A stretch of 64,000 nucleotides of DNA from Thinopyrum elongatum. Lineage: Eukaryota; Streptophyta; Magnoliopsida; Poales; Poaceae. Of this stretch, positions 35,306-46,100 are shown in pieces. The notes under the pieces are model-generated. The model was not told the DNA's origin, searched no databases, and was given only the letters and a program-made list of their open reading frames with translations. The number at the start of each line of letters is the position of its first letter. The stretch's first letter is position 1. The translations under genes and the position numbers were made by a program. The DNA lies in contig CM022300.1 in the NCBI GenBank assembly GCA_011799875.1, positions 239,394,807 through 239,458,806 on the forward strand. Reading direction: 5' to 3'.

Positions 35306-36452
35306 ATGGCATCTAGTGAGGGTAACTATCACCGTAGAGGTCCTTATTTTGATGGTACAAATTTTGGTAGTTGGAAGCATAAGATGGAAATGCATGTTCT
35401 TGGTTATAACCCCGCCATTAGGGCTGTTGTTCATATTGGCTTGCAAGGTGAATTCTTTGAAGATGGCAGAGAACCGGATCGATAAACGACCGCGGAAGAA
35501 TTGAAGATGTTGTAATACAATGTTCATGCTTGTGATATTCTCTTCAATGGGATTGTGCCCCGTGGAATTCAACAAAATCAGCCGCCTCGAGAATGTGAAG
35601 GAATTTTGCGATACTTTGGTTGATATGCACGAAGGTACCGAGTCCATCAAGGAATCCAAGTTGGATGTGCTTCAAAGTCAACTTGACAAGTTCAAGATGA
35701 AGGATGGTGAAGGAGTCGTTGAAATGTACTCTAGGCTTGCTCTCATCACAAATGAGATTGTCGGCTTAGGAAGTGAAGAGATGACTGACAAATTCATCAT
35801 CAAGAAGATCCTTAGAGCCTTGGATGGAAAATATGATACCGTGTCCACATTGATCCAAACGATGCCCAACTACAAAGATCTCAAGCCCACGGAAGTCATT
35901 GGTAGAATTGTTGCTCATGAGATGTCACTCAAGGGTAAGGCAGAGCTCCACAACAAGTCAAGTGGTGCATACAAAGCTTCAAGTGATGCTCCTACAACAT
36001 CAAGTGACAAGCTAGTCTCCAATGAAGAATTAAGCTTAATGGTGAACAAGTTCTACAAGAGTAGAAGCAAAGATAGAAGCTCCAAGTCAAGGTCCTACAA
36101 TGAGAAAAGATCTTCTAGTCGTGATCATAATTGTTACCATTGTGGAAGATCCGGACACTACTCCAATGAGTGTATGGCTCCCTACAAGAAAAGAGAATAC
36201 TCACCAAAAAGGAGAATTAGAAGAGATGAATCACTTCAAAGAGAGAGAAGGAGTAGAGATGATCATTATGAACGAAGACCCTCTCGAAGAAGCAAGAATT
36301 CGAAAAGGAAGGACAAGTCATCAAAGAGCTATACAAGAAGAAGACATCAAGCTCATGTTGGTGAATGGGTTTCCGGTTCCGAATCCGACAACTACTCCGA
36401 GAGAAGCTATCACTCCGACTTTGAATATACTCAAGATGAAGGTGTTGCCTGA
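35306..36452 (+). pseudogene. Copia gag (UBN2/zinc knuckle), frameshifted
   Basis: Gag forms the particle that packages element RNA. ATG 35306 gives MASSEGNYHRRGPYFDGTNF then GSWKHKMEMHVLG, the usual N-terminal gag motif. TAA stops near 35484 and 35513 and a shift near 35560 separate this from the long frame 35520-36452, which has the capsid core (SKLDVLQSQLDKFKMKDGEG, LRALDGKYDT, EVIGRIVAHEMSLKG), a CX2CX4HX4C knuckle (CYHCGRSGHYSNEC) and an Arg/Ser-rich tail. It ends at TGA 36450. Confidence 0.9.
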
Positions 36453-37464
36453 CTTGCTCTAGTATCATCCAACTCCCACGACATATTTGATTCACCAAAT
36501 GAAGGAATTGTAAGATGCTTCATGGCTAAAGGCCCCAAGGTATCACACCCCGAGTATCTTGATTTCAATAGTGATGAAGATGATTTGCTAGGTGATGATG
36601 ATTTGCTTGTTGATAAAACTAGTGATGTGAAATATAATGAACTTGCTAGTAATCATGCTAATCAAGATGAAATGAATGAGAATGATAAGAAGGAGATTGA
36701 GCTTCTAACTAAAGTACTAAACACTCCTTAGTTAGCTCATGAAACAACTCAAGAGGATCATAGAGAGCTCCTAAGAACTCATGATAAGCTACGCTTTGAG
36801 AAGCTAAATTTAGAGCAAGAGCATGAGTTCCTAAAAACAATCAATGATGATCTTTGAAAGAAGAGTTCTTCCTACATTGCCAAACGTCTCCTCTTGTCTA
36901 CTTATATGCCACAAGTTAAACCTAGTAACAAGAGCAAGAAAGATTCTTCTTCTAGTAGTAACAATAACCATGCTAAATCCAATATTGTTGCTTCTAGTAA
37001 TTTTCTTGATTCCACTAATGATTCTCTTAGCCAAGTTACACTTGATCAAGAAAATAAATTATAGAAGGTAATTATAGAGAAAGGTGTTTACAAGAGTCTT
37101 GCGGGGAGTAAGCAATTTGAGGAAATTGTACGCAAGCAAGGAAGACACCGAAAGAATCAAGGTGTTGGTTTTGAGCAAAAGTTGGGAAGAAGATCAATAC
37201 CCCAAGATGAAGTTTGTTCCTCAACAAGATAAGTATGACCCCACTTCTTTTGAGGGAACACAAGATCAAGATGATCTTCCACCACAAGACCGGAAGCTAA
37301 AAGGCAAGGACAAGCTTCAAGAAGAGTTTGACTCATTTGAAGAAGCACCTAAAGCCATGGTTAAGTGGGTTCCCAAGGCTTCATCAAGCTCTACTTCATC
37401 AAGTTCAACTACAACTCCAAGGATTCCCATCAAGTTGATGTGGGTCCCAAAGAAGAAGAACTAG
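36453..37464 (+). pseudogene. Gag C-terminal extension of element H
   Basis: Coding-like sequence continues after the TGA: FMAKGPKVSHPEYLDFNSDE, an acidic stretch (DDLLGDDDLLVD), a likely coiled coil (LNLEQEHEFLKTINDDL), KQFEEIVRKQGR and a C-terminus VKWVPK...WVPKKKN at 37464. Stops near 36730, 36856 and 37062 and a shift near 37180 break it. A single long gag with this tail is usual for related Triticeae Copia elements as I know them. Codon order is kept throughout, so decay is recent. Confidence 0.75.
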
Positions 37465-38979
37465 AGTGTTCTTGAGGGTGACTCCGCGAACATACTTCAC
37501 TCATATTCATTTTGGCAAAGACTTGTGAAACCAACTTTCACATCTTGCACTAGTTCATGGAGTCACAAACCCTCTTGTTAGTAAGACAAGGGACAAGATA
37601 ACTCAATGCATTCATGGACATCATCATATGTGCACTTCACTCTATTTCTATGGATATCCTTGTATGTTCCTTGTGGGACTAACCCATGTAGGTATTGAAA
37701 GTGCAAAACTCCAAAGGATTGCTCCGAACTCTTGATGGACTACATCAACATTGATCATCCACATCTTCACTATCTACATGAAGTCATCATCGACAAAACT
37801 CAAGGTTAGTTCATCCCTCCTTGGGGGGGATATCATATCTAGGGGGAGCTTTGCTCTAAGAAATTATGCTAAAGCAACTCTAATGGTGTGAACACATTAA
37901 TGCTTTATGTAAAGTGGCAACCACACTTGTGCTTAAACAATGAGTATGACCTATGATCAAATGTTATCATTTGACTCCTAAGTTAATATACTCATATATA
38001 GATGACCTAGTCATCGCATATTGCTTGATAGATGCTAGAATTGGTTGTGCATGTTTGACACATATTTCATTTGCTAGTTTATTGTGTGAGCATGTTGGTT
38101 TGCACGATTTATCCATTCGAGGACATCCATTTGTTGTTTTGATTGTCTTGGTTTTTCTGGCCAAGTGGATGTACAAGAATGCCTAAGAACCTTCTCTAGC
38201 TATCTATGCTTTCTTGTCTCAAATTCTCTTAGTGCTACATCACAAAAATTGAACATGTCATTTTCAGACCCTTCGAGTGAGGCGCACTCGGAGCCACCGA
38301 TCTGAAAGGGCTGACCTCCAAAACCTTCAAATTATCTTCGGTGTGACCAACCCACTCTCATTAAGACTCACCAAAATAGTTTGATTGATATGGTTTTTCA
38401 ATCTCGGTGCTACCGATTAGGTTGGAGTCACCGATATGCTGCAACTGCTCGCAGTAACACATCTCGGTGCCACTGATTTGTTCCACTCAGTGCCACCGAT
38501 AGCAGTTGGTTATATATATTCCGCGGGTCCCGTACGGTTGAAATTTCTCGAACGTCACGCCTCCCGCACCCCTCTGCTACCGTCACCCTCATCTTCGGAC
38601 TTTGTCGTTGTGTCCAACATGCCCTCGCCGTTGGACTCAACCGCCGTCAACAGAAATCATTCCCGCCATTGCCGCCGTATTGGATTTGCACCAAGTTAGG
38701 GTAAAAATCCCGGCCCCCTTGTGCATCTAATTTTCTGATTCAATGCACTAGGTTTTTGCCATGAATCTTGCCACGTATGAAACATGTATATCCAATAGAC
38801 AAATTCCATAGATTAGTTTCGAGCAAAAAATTTAGGTTTAGGTTTTCGCCAAAAGCATCTCGGACCGACCGAATTGAAATTTTCCGAGTCACCGATTTGG
38901 CCCTGGCCATTGCACTAGTACGTCTCGGTGCCACCGAGAAGTACGAATCGGTGAGACCGAATGTCGAGGTACACAAACA
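37465..38979 (+). other. Element H region in place of pol, non-coding
   Basis: No polymerase motif in any frame. A purine-rich GGGGGGGATATC/AGGGGGAGC stretch at 37824-37850 resembles a polypurine tract but no LTR follows. 38240-38520 holds U3-like motifs and a TATA box; 38530-38700 is GC-rich with a short frame (MPSPLDSTAVNRNHS) without recognised relatives. More CTCGGTGCCACCGAG motifs lie at 38870-38965. Confidence 0.55.
38400..38518 (+). promoter_or_regulatory. U3-like promoter module inside element H
   Basis: ATCTCGGTGCTACCGAT, AGTCACCGATAT, CATCTCGGTGCCACTGAT and CAGTGCCACCGATAG are followed by TATATATA at 38511-38518, the same order as in the LTR (motifs 34095-34375, TATA 34417). It precedes GC-rich sequence, so a second transcript from here is plausible. 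Confidence 0.45.
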
Positions 38980-39770
38980 GGGGTGTATGTTTCCCCTGAC
39001 TTGTGCACGGACCAAGAGCCTCCGCTCCAGCAGCCAGAGCTTGACAAAGGAATGGCTACACCAAGCCAGAGAAACCGCTCTCGTGAGATCAAGGAGCGGA
39101 TCAAGAAGACCAAGACAAGCAAGACAGCAAGGCATCACCTTGGGAAGGCCTCCCTTGCAGGGCAGGAGAGCCTGGCAGGGTCGAGGCCGCCCCAGGGACA
39201 AGTCCAAGATTTCCCCGGCAAGCTTGCCGGGTCCGCCAGGGGCGAGGACTCCCGCCAAGGTGCCACCACACCACCGCACCGCAACGCAAGTCACCTATCA
39301 ATGCGGTGTCGAGCCCCCAAGTGATTAAATGGCTTCTGGTAAGCACGTGGCAGCCCATGGAAGATAGATTATCCTCACGTGACACCCATCCAGAGGCATG
39401 TCAAGCAGATAAGCAGAAGAGGGTGAAGCGGCACGGCAGGCTTGCCGGGTTTCGCCCTCATCATGACACCTAGTAGTGCATTTAATGCACTTTGTCCTAA
39501 CTGCCAGAGTTAGGCATGATAGCACTGTTAGCTATCTAATCACCAGATAAAGACTACTTTGCCACTGTGGTCACCCCTTAAGCTATAAAAGGAGGTCCAA
39601 GGCTAACTAGCAAAGGATTCAGACCCTTGCACACTTGTACGCGCGTAGCTGCTCTCCCCGAGGCCACCTTGTCGGGCTTGCACGCTGCGTGCTCATCGTG
39701 TTCCAATCCACCAAAGCAGGAGTAGGGTTTTACGCTTCCCAGCGGCCCGAACCTGGGTAAAAACCCCTAG
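38980..39770 (+). repeat. Fragment X: Tat-type LTR, cut by element F
   Basis: TATAAAAGGAGG (39584) and the stretch AGCAGGAGTAGGGTTTTACG (39715) followed by GCCCGAACCTGGGTAAA (39746) match the LTR of element G read on its own strand (42108 and 41928-41970 reversed). The end of the LTR is missing because F inserted at 39771. The left limit is uncertain. The frames 38768-39328 and 38983-39324 are here and are not supported as genes. Confidence 0.55.
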
Positions 39771-40223
39771 TGTTGGTGTCAAAACTGGCAGACCTCGGGG
39801 TAGGGGGTCCCGAGCTGTGGATCTAGGATCGATGGGGAACAAGAGACGATGAGCACAGTGTTTACCCAGGTTCGGGCCCTCTCGAAGAGGTAATACCCTA
39901 CGTCCTGCTTGATTGTATTGGATGTATGATGTGGTTTACAGAGTAGATCTACCTCGAGATCAGCATGAGCTAAACCCTAAGGAGATGAGGTGATGAATGT
40001 AGCTCTAGCCCTAAAGACTAAAAACCCCTGGTTTATATAGACACCAGTAGGGTTAGGGTTACCGAAGATAGATTACAATAAGGGATTAAAGAGATCATGC
40101 GCCTTCTTGACTTGGAGGGCACACCACGGCTTCATAGATCTCATGTCATTGTATGGCTCCACCAGTCCGGCACATGTACAATGGGCCGTCGCCTCGAGGA
40201 CCCCTTAGTACACGACTCCCTCA
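39771..40223 (-). repeat. Element F 3' LTR (453 bp)
   Basis: On the minus strand it starts TGAGGGAGTCGTGTAC and ends TTTTGACACCAACA. Inside is the TTTACCCAGGTTCGGGCC block (39863-39880) shared with G and X. The purine-rich tract GTTCGGGGGCTAC abuts it (40224-40236, reverse). Confidence 0.85.
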
Positions 40224-40672
40224 GTAGCCCCCGAACTTGCCTCCAACGCCAAGGCTTGTATCCGGAATTCGCTCACCCAACCAGTATTCGGCTTGCGAGG
40301 CGAGTTCTTCAGTATATTTTGCCCATGTTCGGAACCAAGTAATGTCCGGAATCTGAAACGGCAATTTTACTTAACACCGAAGGCAATAACAAAAAACCGT
40401 TCAAGTGTAAATAGTGCCTTCATCTGACAACTTTTTCTCTTTCAACGAAGAGTCGCTTCCGGCCATAACGCCGAGCAGTTACTATTTCTCAAAGCACGGC
40501 TCGAGGCCGACGTCATGTTTGTCACGTCCCCTCGAGGTGGAGATCGTGTCCCGTCTTTCGGTGGATATGGTTAATGATTTTGATTCCCCTCCCCGCACAC
40601 GACATTGCGGGTATATCGGGAAGTGGAGAAGCCAATGGTGTGGAAAAAGGAACCCTAGGCCTGTCAATAGTC
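40224..40672. other. Element F polypurine tract and spacer before the antisense gene
   Basis: 40224-40236 is the polypurine tract on the minus strand. The rest holds no gene I can support; the frame 40414-40677 has no recognisable product and lies upstream of the antisense promoter. Confidence 0.5.
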
Positions 40673-40679
40673 TATAAAG
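40673..40679 (+). promoter_or_regulatory. TATA box of the antisense gene in F
   Basis: TATAAAG, about 127 bases before ATG 40800, with a C/T-rich leader between. The placement parallels G's antisense gene. Confidence 0.6.
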
Positions 40680-40799
40680 GGGGAGCTATCACAGTCAGCA
40701 TCTCACGCCTTCTTCCACCTCCTGCTCACGCAGATCCTCAGAGCTCCAACGCCCCTTTCCTCTGCTTCCACAGCAAATCCCATCCCGTCTCCTTCGACC

Positions 40800-41808
40800 A
40801 TGGCCAGCTCCGGCACCAATGGGAAGTGGGAAGCCTCCTCTGTCACCGACGACGACATCGTACGGCTGAAGCAGGCCGGCTATTTATCGGCCAACGTTGC
40901 TCATCGGGCCCCCGAAGAGGGCCAGATCATCCCCACGCCCCAGCCGGGCGAGAGGGTCGTGTTTCTTCCCCATTTTCCTTAGGGGGCTAGGATTTCCCCT
41001 GCACCCCTTTGTGTGGGGGCTGATGTTCTTCTACGAGCTAGATTTTCACGATCTAGCCCCCAACTCCCTTCTCCACATCTCGTCCTTCATTATCTTCTGC
41101 GAAGCCTTCCTCTGAATCCAGCCACACTTCGGCCTGTGGCTAAAGGTGTTCAATGTCAAGCCCAAGGTAGTCAGCGGCGAGCAGGCGGACTGCGGCAGGG
41201 CCATGATCAGCAAACTGACGCGGGTCCAGTGGCCAAAGGGCCACTTTGTCGATACCGTCAAGATGTGGCAAAAAGAGTGGTTCTATATCACTGAGCCACG
41301 GGGAGCCGACTGGGCGGAAGCTCCCGCATTCAGATCCGGACCCCCTACCAGGCTGGCCTGATGGATCAACAAGAGCCCAGACTGGGGATCCGCTGATGAT
41401 TTGAAGGCGCTGCAGAAGCGCGTCGTCAGCGTCATGGAGACCGGCGTGAAGCTGGTCGATGTGATTCAGGTCATGCTCCATCGCCGATTCCTCCCCTGTC
41501 AGGAGAGGGCCAAGCCAATATGGGAGTATGACCCCGAAGATCTGGCCACCGTGCAGCACCTGTTCGGCATGACTCACAAGAAAGTGTGGAGTCTGCTATT
41601 CAGACCGCAGAAGGAGTGTCCGGTCGAGGGGGAGGACATCAGCATCGATGCCGCGAACCCTCCGAGGAAGGTGAGTGATACTTGTCTTGTCATAAATCCG
41701 AATATTAGCACCACACAGTTTGATCTGAACCTCTTTGTGTGGATTTTGCACGGCTGGCTTGCCAAGGCCGAGAAGATCAGTGGCCCAGCGCCGCTGCCAG
41801 AGGGGCCC
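40800..41808 (+). pseudogene. Antisense Transposase_28-type gene of F, first part
   Basis: ATG 40800 (CGACCATGG context) begins MASSGTNGKWEASSVTDDDI. The Transposase_28 ('putative gypsy type transposon') core follows: FPLHPFVWGLMFFYELDF, HDLAPNSLLHISSF, then FEAF-like CEAFL and QPHFGLWLKVFNVKPK. A frameshift near 40980 and TGA stops at 41113 and 41359 break it. A splice donor AAG|GTGAGT is at 41671; the matching acceptor position reads TTTTGCAC before GGCTGGCTTGCC (41751), so its AG may be lost. G interrupts the next exon at 41809. Function of this family is unknown. Confidence 0.75.
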
Positions 41809-42818
41809 TGTCGGGGACGAATCCGCGATCACCTATGGGACCCAGGGAAGGACCCCTTTATGTTCGGCAGGGAGAGACGGTCGCACGAAGAGCAAATCTA
41901 GCGAAGAACACGACAGTGCACGAGAGAGATTTACCCAGGTTCGGGCCGCACGGATGCGTAAAACCCTACTCCTGCTTTTTGGTTTATTATCTATATGATT
42001 GTTCTAGCTCCAGGAGCGCTACAGTACAGAGTAGCTGCGTACAACACTGGAGTTCTCCATCTCCCAGTTCCTCCTCTTCTCCACGTTGCCTAAGGGCCTC
42101 CTTTTATACACACAAAGGGGTCACCAACAGGTGGCAAACAGTAAAGGTAGAGGTGGAAAGTTGCTACAGTAAGGCCATTATTACCAGGATGACATGTCCT
42201 ACCTACCACTGACGGCAGGGGACAAGGGCATTAAATGCCCATGCCTTTGCTGTCCAGATACATGTACCCGGACGTCTTGGACGTGGGAAAAGCCTATCCC
42301 ACCTGCTCCTGCACTGCTAGCTACAATGTACCGCCATCTACACAGTGCCCTGCCACACACGCTTGGAAGGACCCAAAGCGCCACGCTGGCAGAGGCACCG
42401 GAGCAGCACAGTAGCACAGTGGTACAGTAACGCTTGCCGCGGCAAGACCTTGCCGCACCTGACAGCTTGCCGCAACCCATAGCTTGCCGCGCAAGGTAAC
42501 TTGCCGGGGCAAGTACCTTGCCGCAGCTGCTATCTTGCCGCAGCCAATACCTTGCCGCAGCCAATGACTTGCCGGGGCAAGTACCTTGCCGCGGCAAGTA
42601 CTCTGCTACAGCAAACCTCAGGCTGGGCCTCAGCTGTCCCTCCCGGCAAGCTCCTCTTGCCGGGGCCTTAACTCTTGCATTGTATACTTTGTTCTTGAAT
42701 GGCTTAATAATCTTGAGCTTCTCTCTGGCTGTCCTCCCGCAAGCCTGGCCGCGGGATGCTACTATTGCCCGTGCACAAGTACGGGGTACTAGGGTACCCC
42801 TATTCTAGTACACCGACA
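41809..42818 (-). repeat. Element G 3' LTR (1,010 bp)
   Basis: On the minus strand it starts TGTCGGTGTACTAG and ends GGATTCGTCCCCGACA. TATAAAAGGAGG reads on the minus strand at about 42097-42108. It carries an 18-base unit (CAGCCAATACCTTGCCG region, near 42540) that the other LTR lacks. Frames such as 41739-42212 are inside the LTR. Confidence 0.95.
42431..42605. repeat. Cluster of CTTGCCG/CGGCAAG motifs in U3 of G
   Basis: About a dozen copies of CTTGCCG or its reverse, some forming perfect palindromes (CTTGCCGCGGCAAG, ACTTGCCGGGGCAAGT), lie within 175 bases of U3; the 5' LTR has the same cluster at 55341-55497. It is upstream of the TATA box on the element strand. It may bind a transcription factor or form cruciforms. 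Confidence 0.75.
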
Positions 42819-43027
42819 GGCGCCCCCGGGCCTGGGCCACACACGGTGCCGGGCGTTGTTGGGCCAGGCCCAAACAGTGCACGGGCACGCGTGGCTGGGA
42901 TAAGCCAAAACGTCTCTATGCTTTTTAATTGCACGCTCTCCCACGCGTCACGCGTTGAATGCGGAGCGTGGGAAGCGTGCGCAGTTATCTCGAATGACGA
43001 AGGGGTGGATGGTTCCGCATCTTTCCC

Positions 43028-43036
43028 CATAAAAGG
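43028..43036 (+). promoter_or_regulatory. TATA box of the antisense gene in G
   Basis: CATAAAAGG, about 160 bases before ATG 43190. The leader between is rich in CTCC/CTTC and GC. It reads opposite to the element's own transcript. Confidence 0.55.
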
Positions 43037-43189
43037 AGGGACCTGCAGAAGCACTCACACACCCCTCTCACCATTCTTGATCTCCAAATCTCCGCCTTCT
43101 TCTTCCTCCGCTCCAAAACAAAGCGGTTTCCCAATCCTCCGCCACCGCGCGCGTCCGCATCTCCCTCGGTCCTCAGCTCCGCCTTCGCC

Positions 43190-46100
43190 ATGCCTCCCAA
43201 AGGAGAAAAGGGGAAGACGGGGAAGTCCTCAAGGACGGAGACCCAGGCGCAGTTGAAGAGGCAGAAGTACGTGCTCTTCGCTCCGACGCTCACGGGGGCG
43301 GATCTGAAGGCCAAGTTCCAAGGCATGTGGGCCGTGAGGACCAAGGCGCATCCGGCCACCCGCGTTCGCCCAGCGACCGATGAGAGCGAAGTGAGCAAGT
43401 ACCCCTTCTTCGCTTGCTACTTTTGGTGCGGGCTCTGCCCACCGTACTCGGATTTCTTCAGCGACATCATGTACACCTTCAATCTCCGTCTGCTGGATCT
43501 CACACCGAATGCCGTATCCACCATGGAAATATTTGCGCATCTGTGCGAGAACTTCGTCGGCGTCGCACCCAACACCGCGCTGTTCAGGCATTACTTCACT
43601 CCCCGTGCTGAAAAGGGGGAGCCTCTCACTGTTGGCGTCTCGTTCGTTTCAAGATTGGGCGCCAAGGAGCATTATCTGAAGGGGGATCTCCGCCCAAGAT
43701 GGGGAGAAATCTGGTCTGAATGGTGTTGGATCATTGACGACGAGCCGCCACCATACTGTGAGCTTCGCAAGACCCCAGCAGCGCGTGGCACGGACTGGAG
43801 CGATCTGGATCCCCAGGACAAAAAGCTGGAGATTGCCGCTACCAGGATCATACGGCTCAGGGAGGCCGGGCTCACCATAGGGATGGTTGGCGCAGACTTC
43901 CTCCGCCGCCGCATTGCTCCTCTGCAGCAGAGAGGAAGGCCGGCCTCTGATTGGAAGAACCCAGCCGATATCATGCGGCTGCGCCCTGGACTGATCAACA
44001 ACTTCACAGTTCTGCAGCACGACTTCTTCATGCGAGAACTGTTCAAGCAAGAGACAGATCCAGAGAAGCGCGACAAGGCGTTCACGCTGCCGAAGCACAT
44101 CGTGCCCCTTTGCAACAACTCTGCATTGAGTGCAAACATCGCTATGATGCCGCTCTGCAATGCGCACAGCGTTGAAGCAACTTGGGACGTGCCGCTCGAA
44201 GAAGACGTGCGGCGATTCTTTGACTCCACGGTCGAAAAGCAGGTCTGGGTGGAGGAGTGGCTCGTCCGCAACACCACTGAGCAAGAAATAGAATTCATTG
44301 CTCGAAGAGTGGAGGAGGACAGGCTCGCCAGGGAAGCTGGCGATTTTGGTTACACTTTGGCGGAGCTCGACGAGGCACAAAAGGAGAGCCTTGCCGAGCA
44401 GGGGATGCTTGCCGGGAAGGGCGAGCTCGCCGCACCCGGCAAGGATGTCGGGCCAAGCCAGCCTGCCGACGAGTCAGGCAGCTCGGAGGATGAGGGCTCC
44501 TCTTCCGAGGAGGGCACCGAAAGCCCACCGCAGTCAGAGTCCCCAGCCCCTCTGAGGAGGAAACGCCTTCGCAGGCTTGGCAAAGTGGCTGAGCGGCAAG
44601 AAGTTCAACAACAGCCGGAGCGCCGTTCGACGCGCTCGACCGCGGCAAGGGCTGGTGCTGCGGGAGCGTCTCACGCGGCCCCGGCAACTGGAGCAGGGTC
44701 ATCAAAGACCGCTACTACTACCCCCGCCAAGCGGCCAAGGAGCCCAGCTCCCCCTCCTCCCCCTCCTCACACGGAGGCGGACTTTGATTTTTCCGCTCTC
44801 AGCGAAGAGGACAACGAGGAAGAGTAAGTTCCCTTGCCGCGACCCTCAATCTTTGTAAGGTTTTGTTTCTGTCCTCACTTGTCGCGCTCCGGCCTTGCTT
44901 TCGTAGGGAGGAAACCTTGGCGGAGAGGACAAGGAAGAGAGCTAAGGTCTCAACGAGCAAGACCGTGGTGGTCGTCGAAGATGAGCCCACGGCAACCACC
45001 GGGGGAGCGTCTGAGACCATCCCGACCAGCTCGGAGCCCAGCCCTCGTCGCAGCCCCCAGCGTAAGTATTTCAACTACCTTTCGCTGGCGGTCGCTGAGG
45101 AACAAGCATTTGTCACTGACATCTTTGGGCGTGTAGGAGAGGAGCAGCAAGTGGAGCCATCTGAAGGTGCTCCAGAAGTACCACCCCCCTCGACCACACC
45201 GCCAAGGAGAAGATCTCCTGTAAGGGATCCCACTAGCGAGCCGAGCCACGAAGAGGAGCCGGCAAGCACCGAAGCGCCAAGCACCAGCGCTGGCGACCCC
45301 ACCCCAATGACAAACGTTGACGGGGGAGGGGAGCCCACCGCTCCTGAGCTCAACACGGGTAAACCCACTTGCCGCAAAACTCTTTCTGCTTTCTTTCTTT
45401 TGTCTTCTTGAATTTCTTCCTGAAGCTCTTTTTGCTTTACTTCTCGGGTTGGCAGAGCCCTCCTCGGGGGAGCCAATGAACATTGACTCTTCTGCCGAGG
45501 AGAACACCGCAGGGGCCGTCGACGACGAGGCCGCCAAGGCCGCCGCTGCCAAGGCCGACAAGCTGGCAGCCGACAAGCTTGCCGACGAAGAAGCTGCCAG
45601 GGCTGCCGAAGAGGCCGACAAGGCTGCCGAGGATAATACCGCCAAGGCGCCCACCGATGAAGCCGCCAAGGCTGCTGAAGCTGAGGCCACCCAAAAGGCT
45701 GCTGAGGAGGCCGGCGAGGGAGCCGGTGGTCGTACTGACGGCCCTGAGGCCACAGGAGCGCCAGGCGCTACTCCGACCACGGGTCCCTCAACCACTGACG
45801 AGGCGGCAGCGCCCAACTCGCCTCCGCCAAGCAAATACATCCGGGTCGGCGAGAACGTCTACGTCAGCCTCCCCTGGACGGTGGGCTCTAGAGCGCCAAC
45901 CGAGGAGGATGTTGTGGACGAGGAGATCCTTGCCGCTGCCGGGCTACAGCTTGTGGATGCGCCAGGCGCCAGCAGCAGCAGCACGTCTGAAGAGGAGCAA
46001 CTGCTTCAAAAGCTGCTGAATCTTCATCGCGCCCGACGGGAGAAGCGAGCCTCCAGGGAGGCGCTCATCGAGAAGGCCGAAGCTGACATGTTGAGGCGCG

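Larger units (their letters stand above)
33640..38979 (+). mobile_element. Element H: Copia-type element with gag but no pol
   Basis: It has a 5' LTR, an initiator-Met primer site, a Copia gag with one zinc knuckle and a long gag extension. After 37464 there is no protease, integrase or reverse transcriptase, and no 3' LTR before the X fragment. Whether pol was deleted or the element belongs to a gag-only (TR-GAG-like) family cannot be told from one copy. The right limit is approximate. Confidence 0.8.

Noticed and set aside
37824..37850. Polypurine tract and 3' LTR of H
   Set aside because: The purine run is there, but the following sequence does not match the 5' LTR start.
38768..39328. 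186-residue plus-strand frame
   Set aside because: Spans the junction of H and X and has no domain; composition explains it.
39863..39880. ACCCAGGTTCGGGCC as part of a tRNA gene
   Set aside because: No cloverleaf can be built around it; it is LTR sequence shared by F, G and X.
41739..42212. 157-residue plus-strand frame, repeated at 54717-55121
   Set aside because: Same peptide in both because it is LTR sequence of G.
42431..42605. CTTGCCG repeats as a CRISPR-like array
   Set aside because: Repeats are 7 bases, in both orientations, irregularly spaced, in a plant LTR.
44950..45840. 296-residue minus-strand frame
   Set aside because: Low-complexity Ala/Ser shadow of the GC-rich antisense gene; crosses its introns with no domain.
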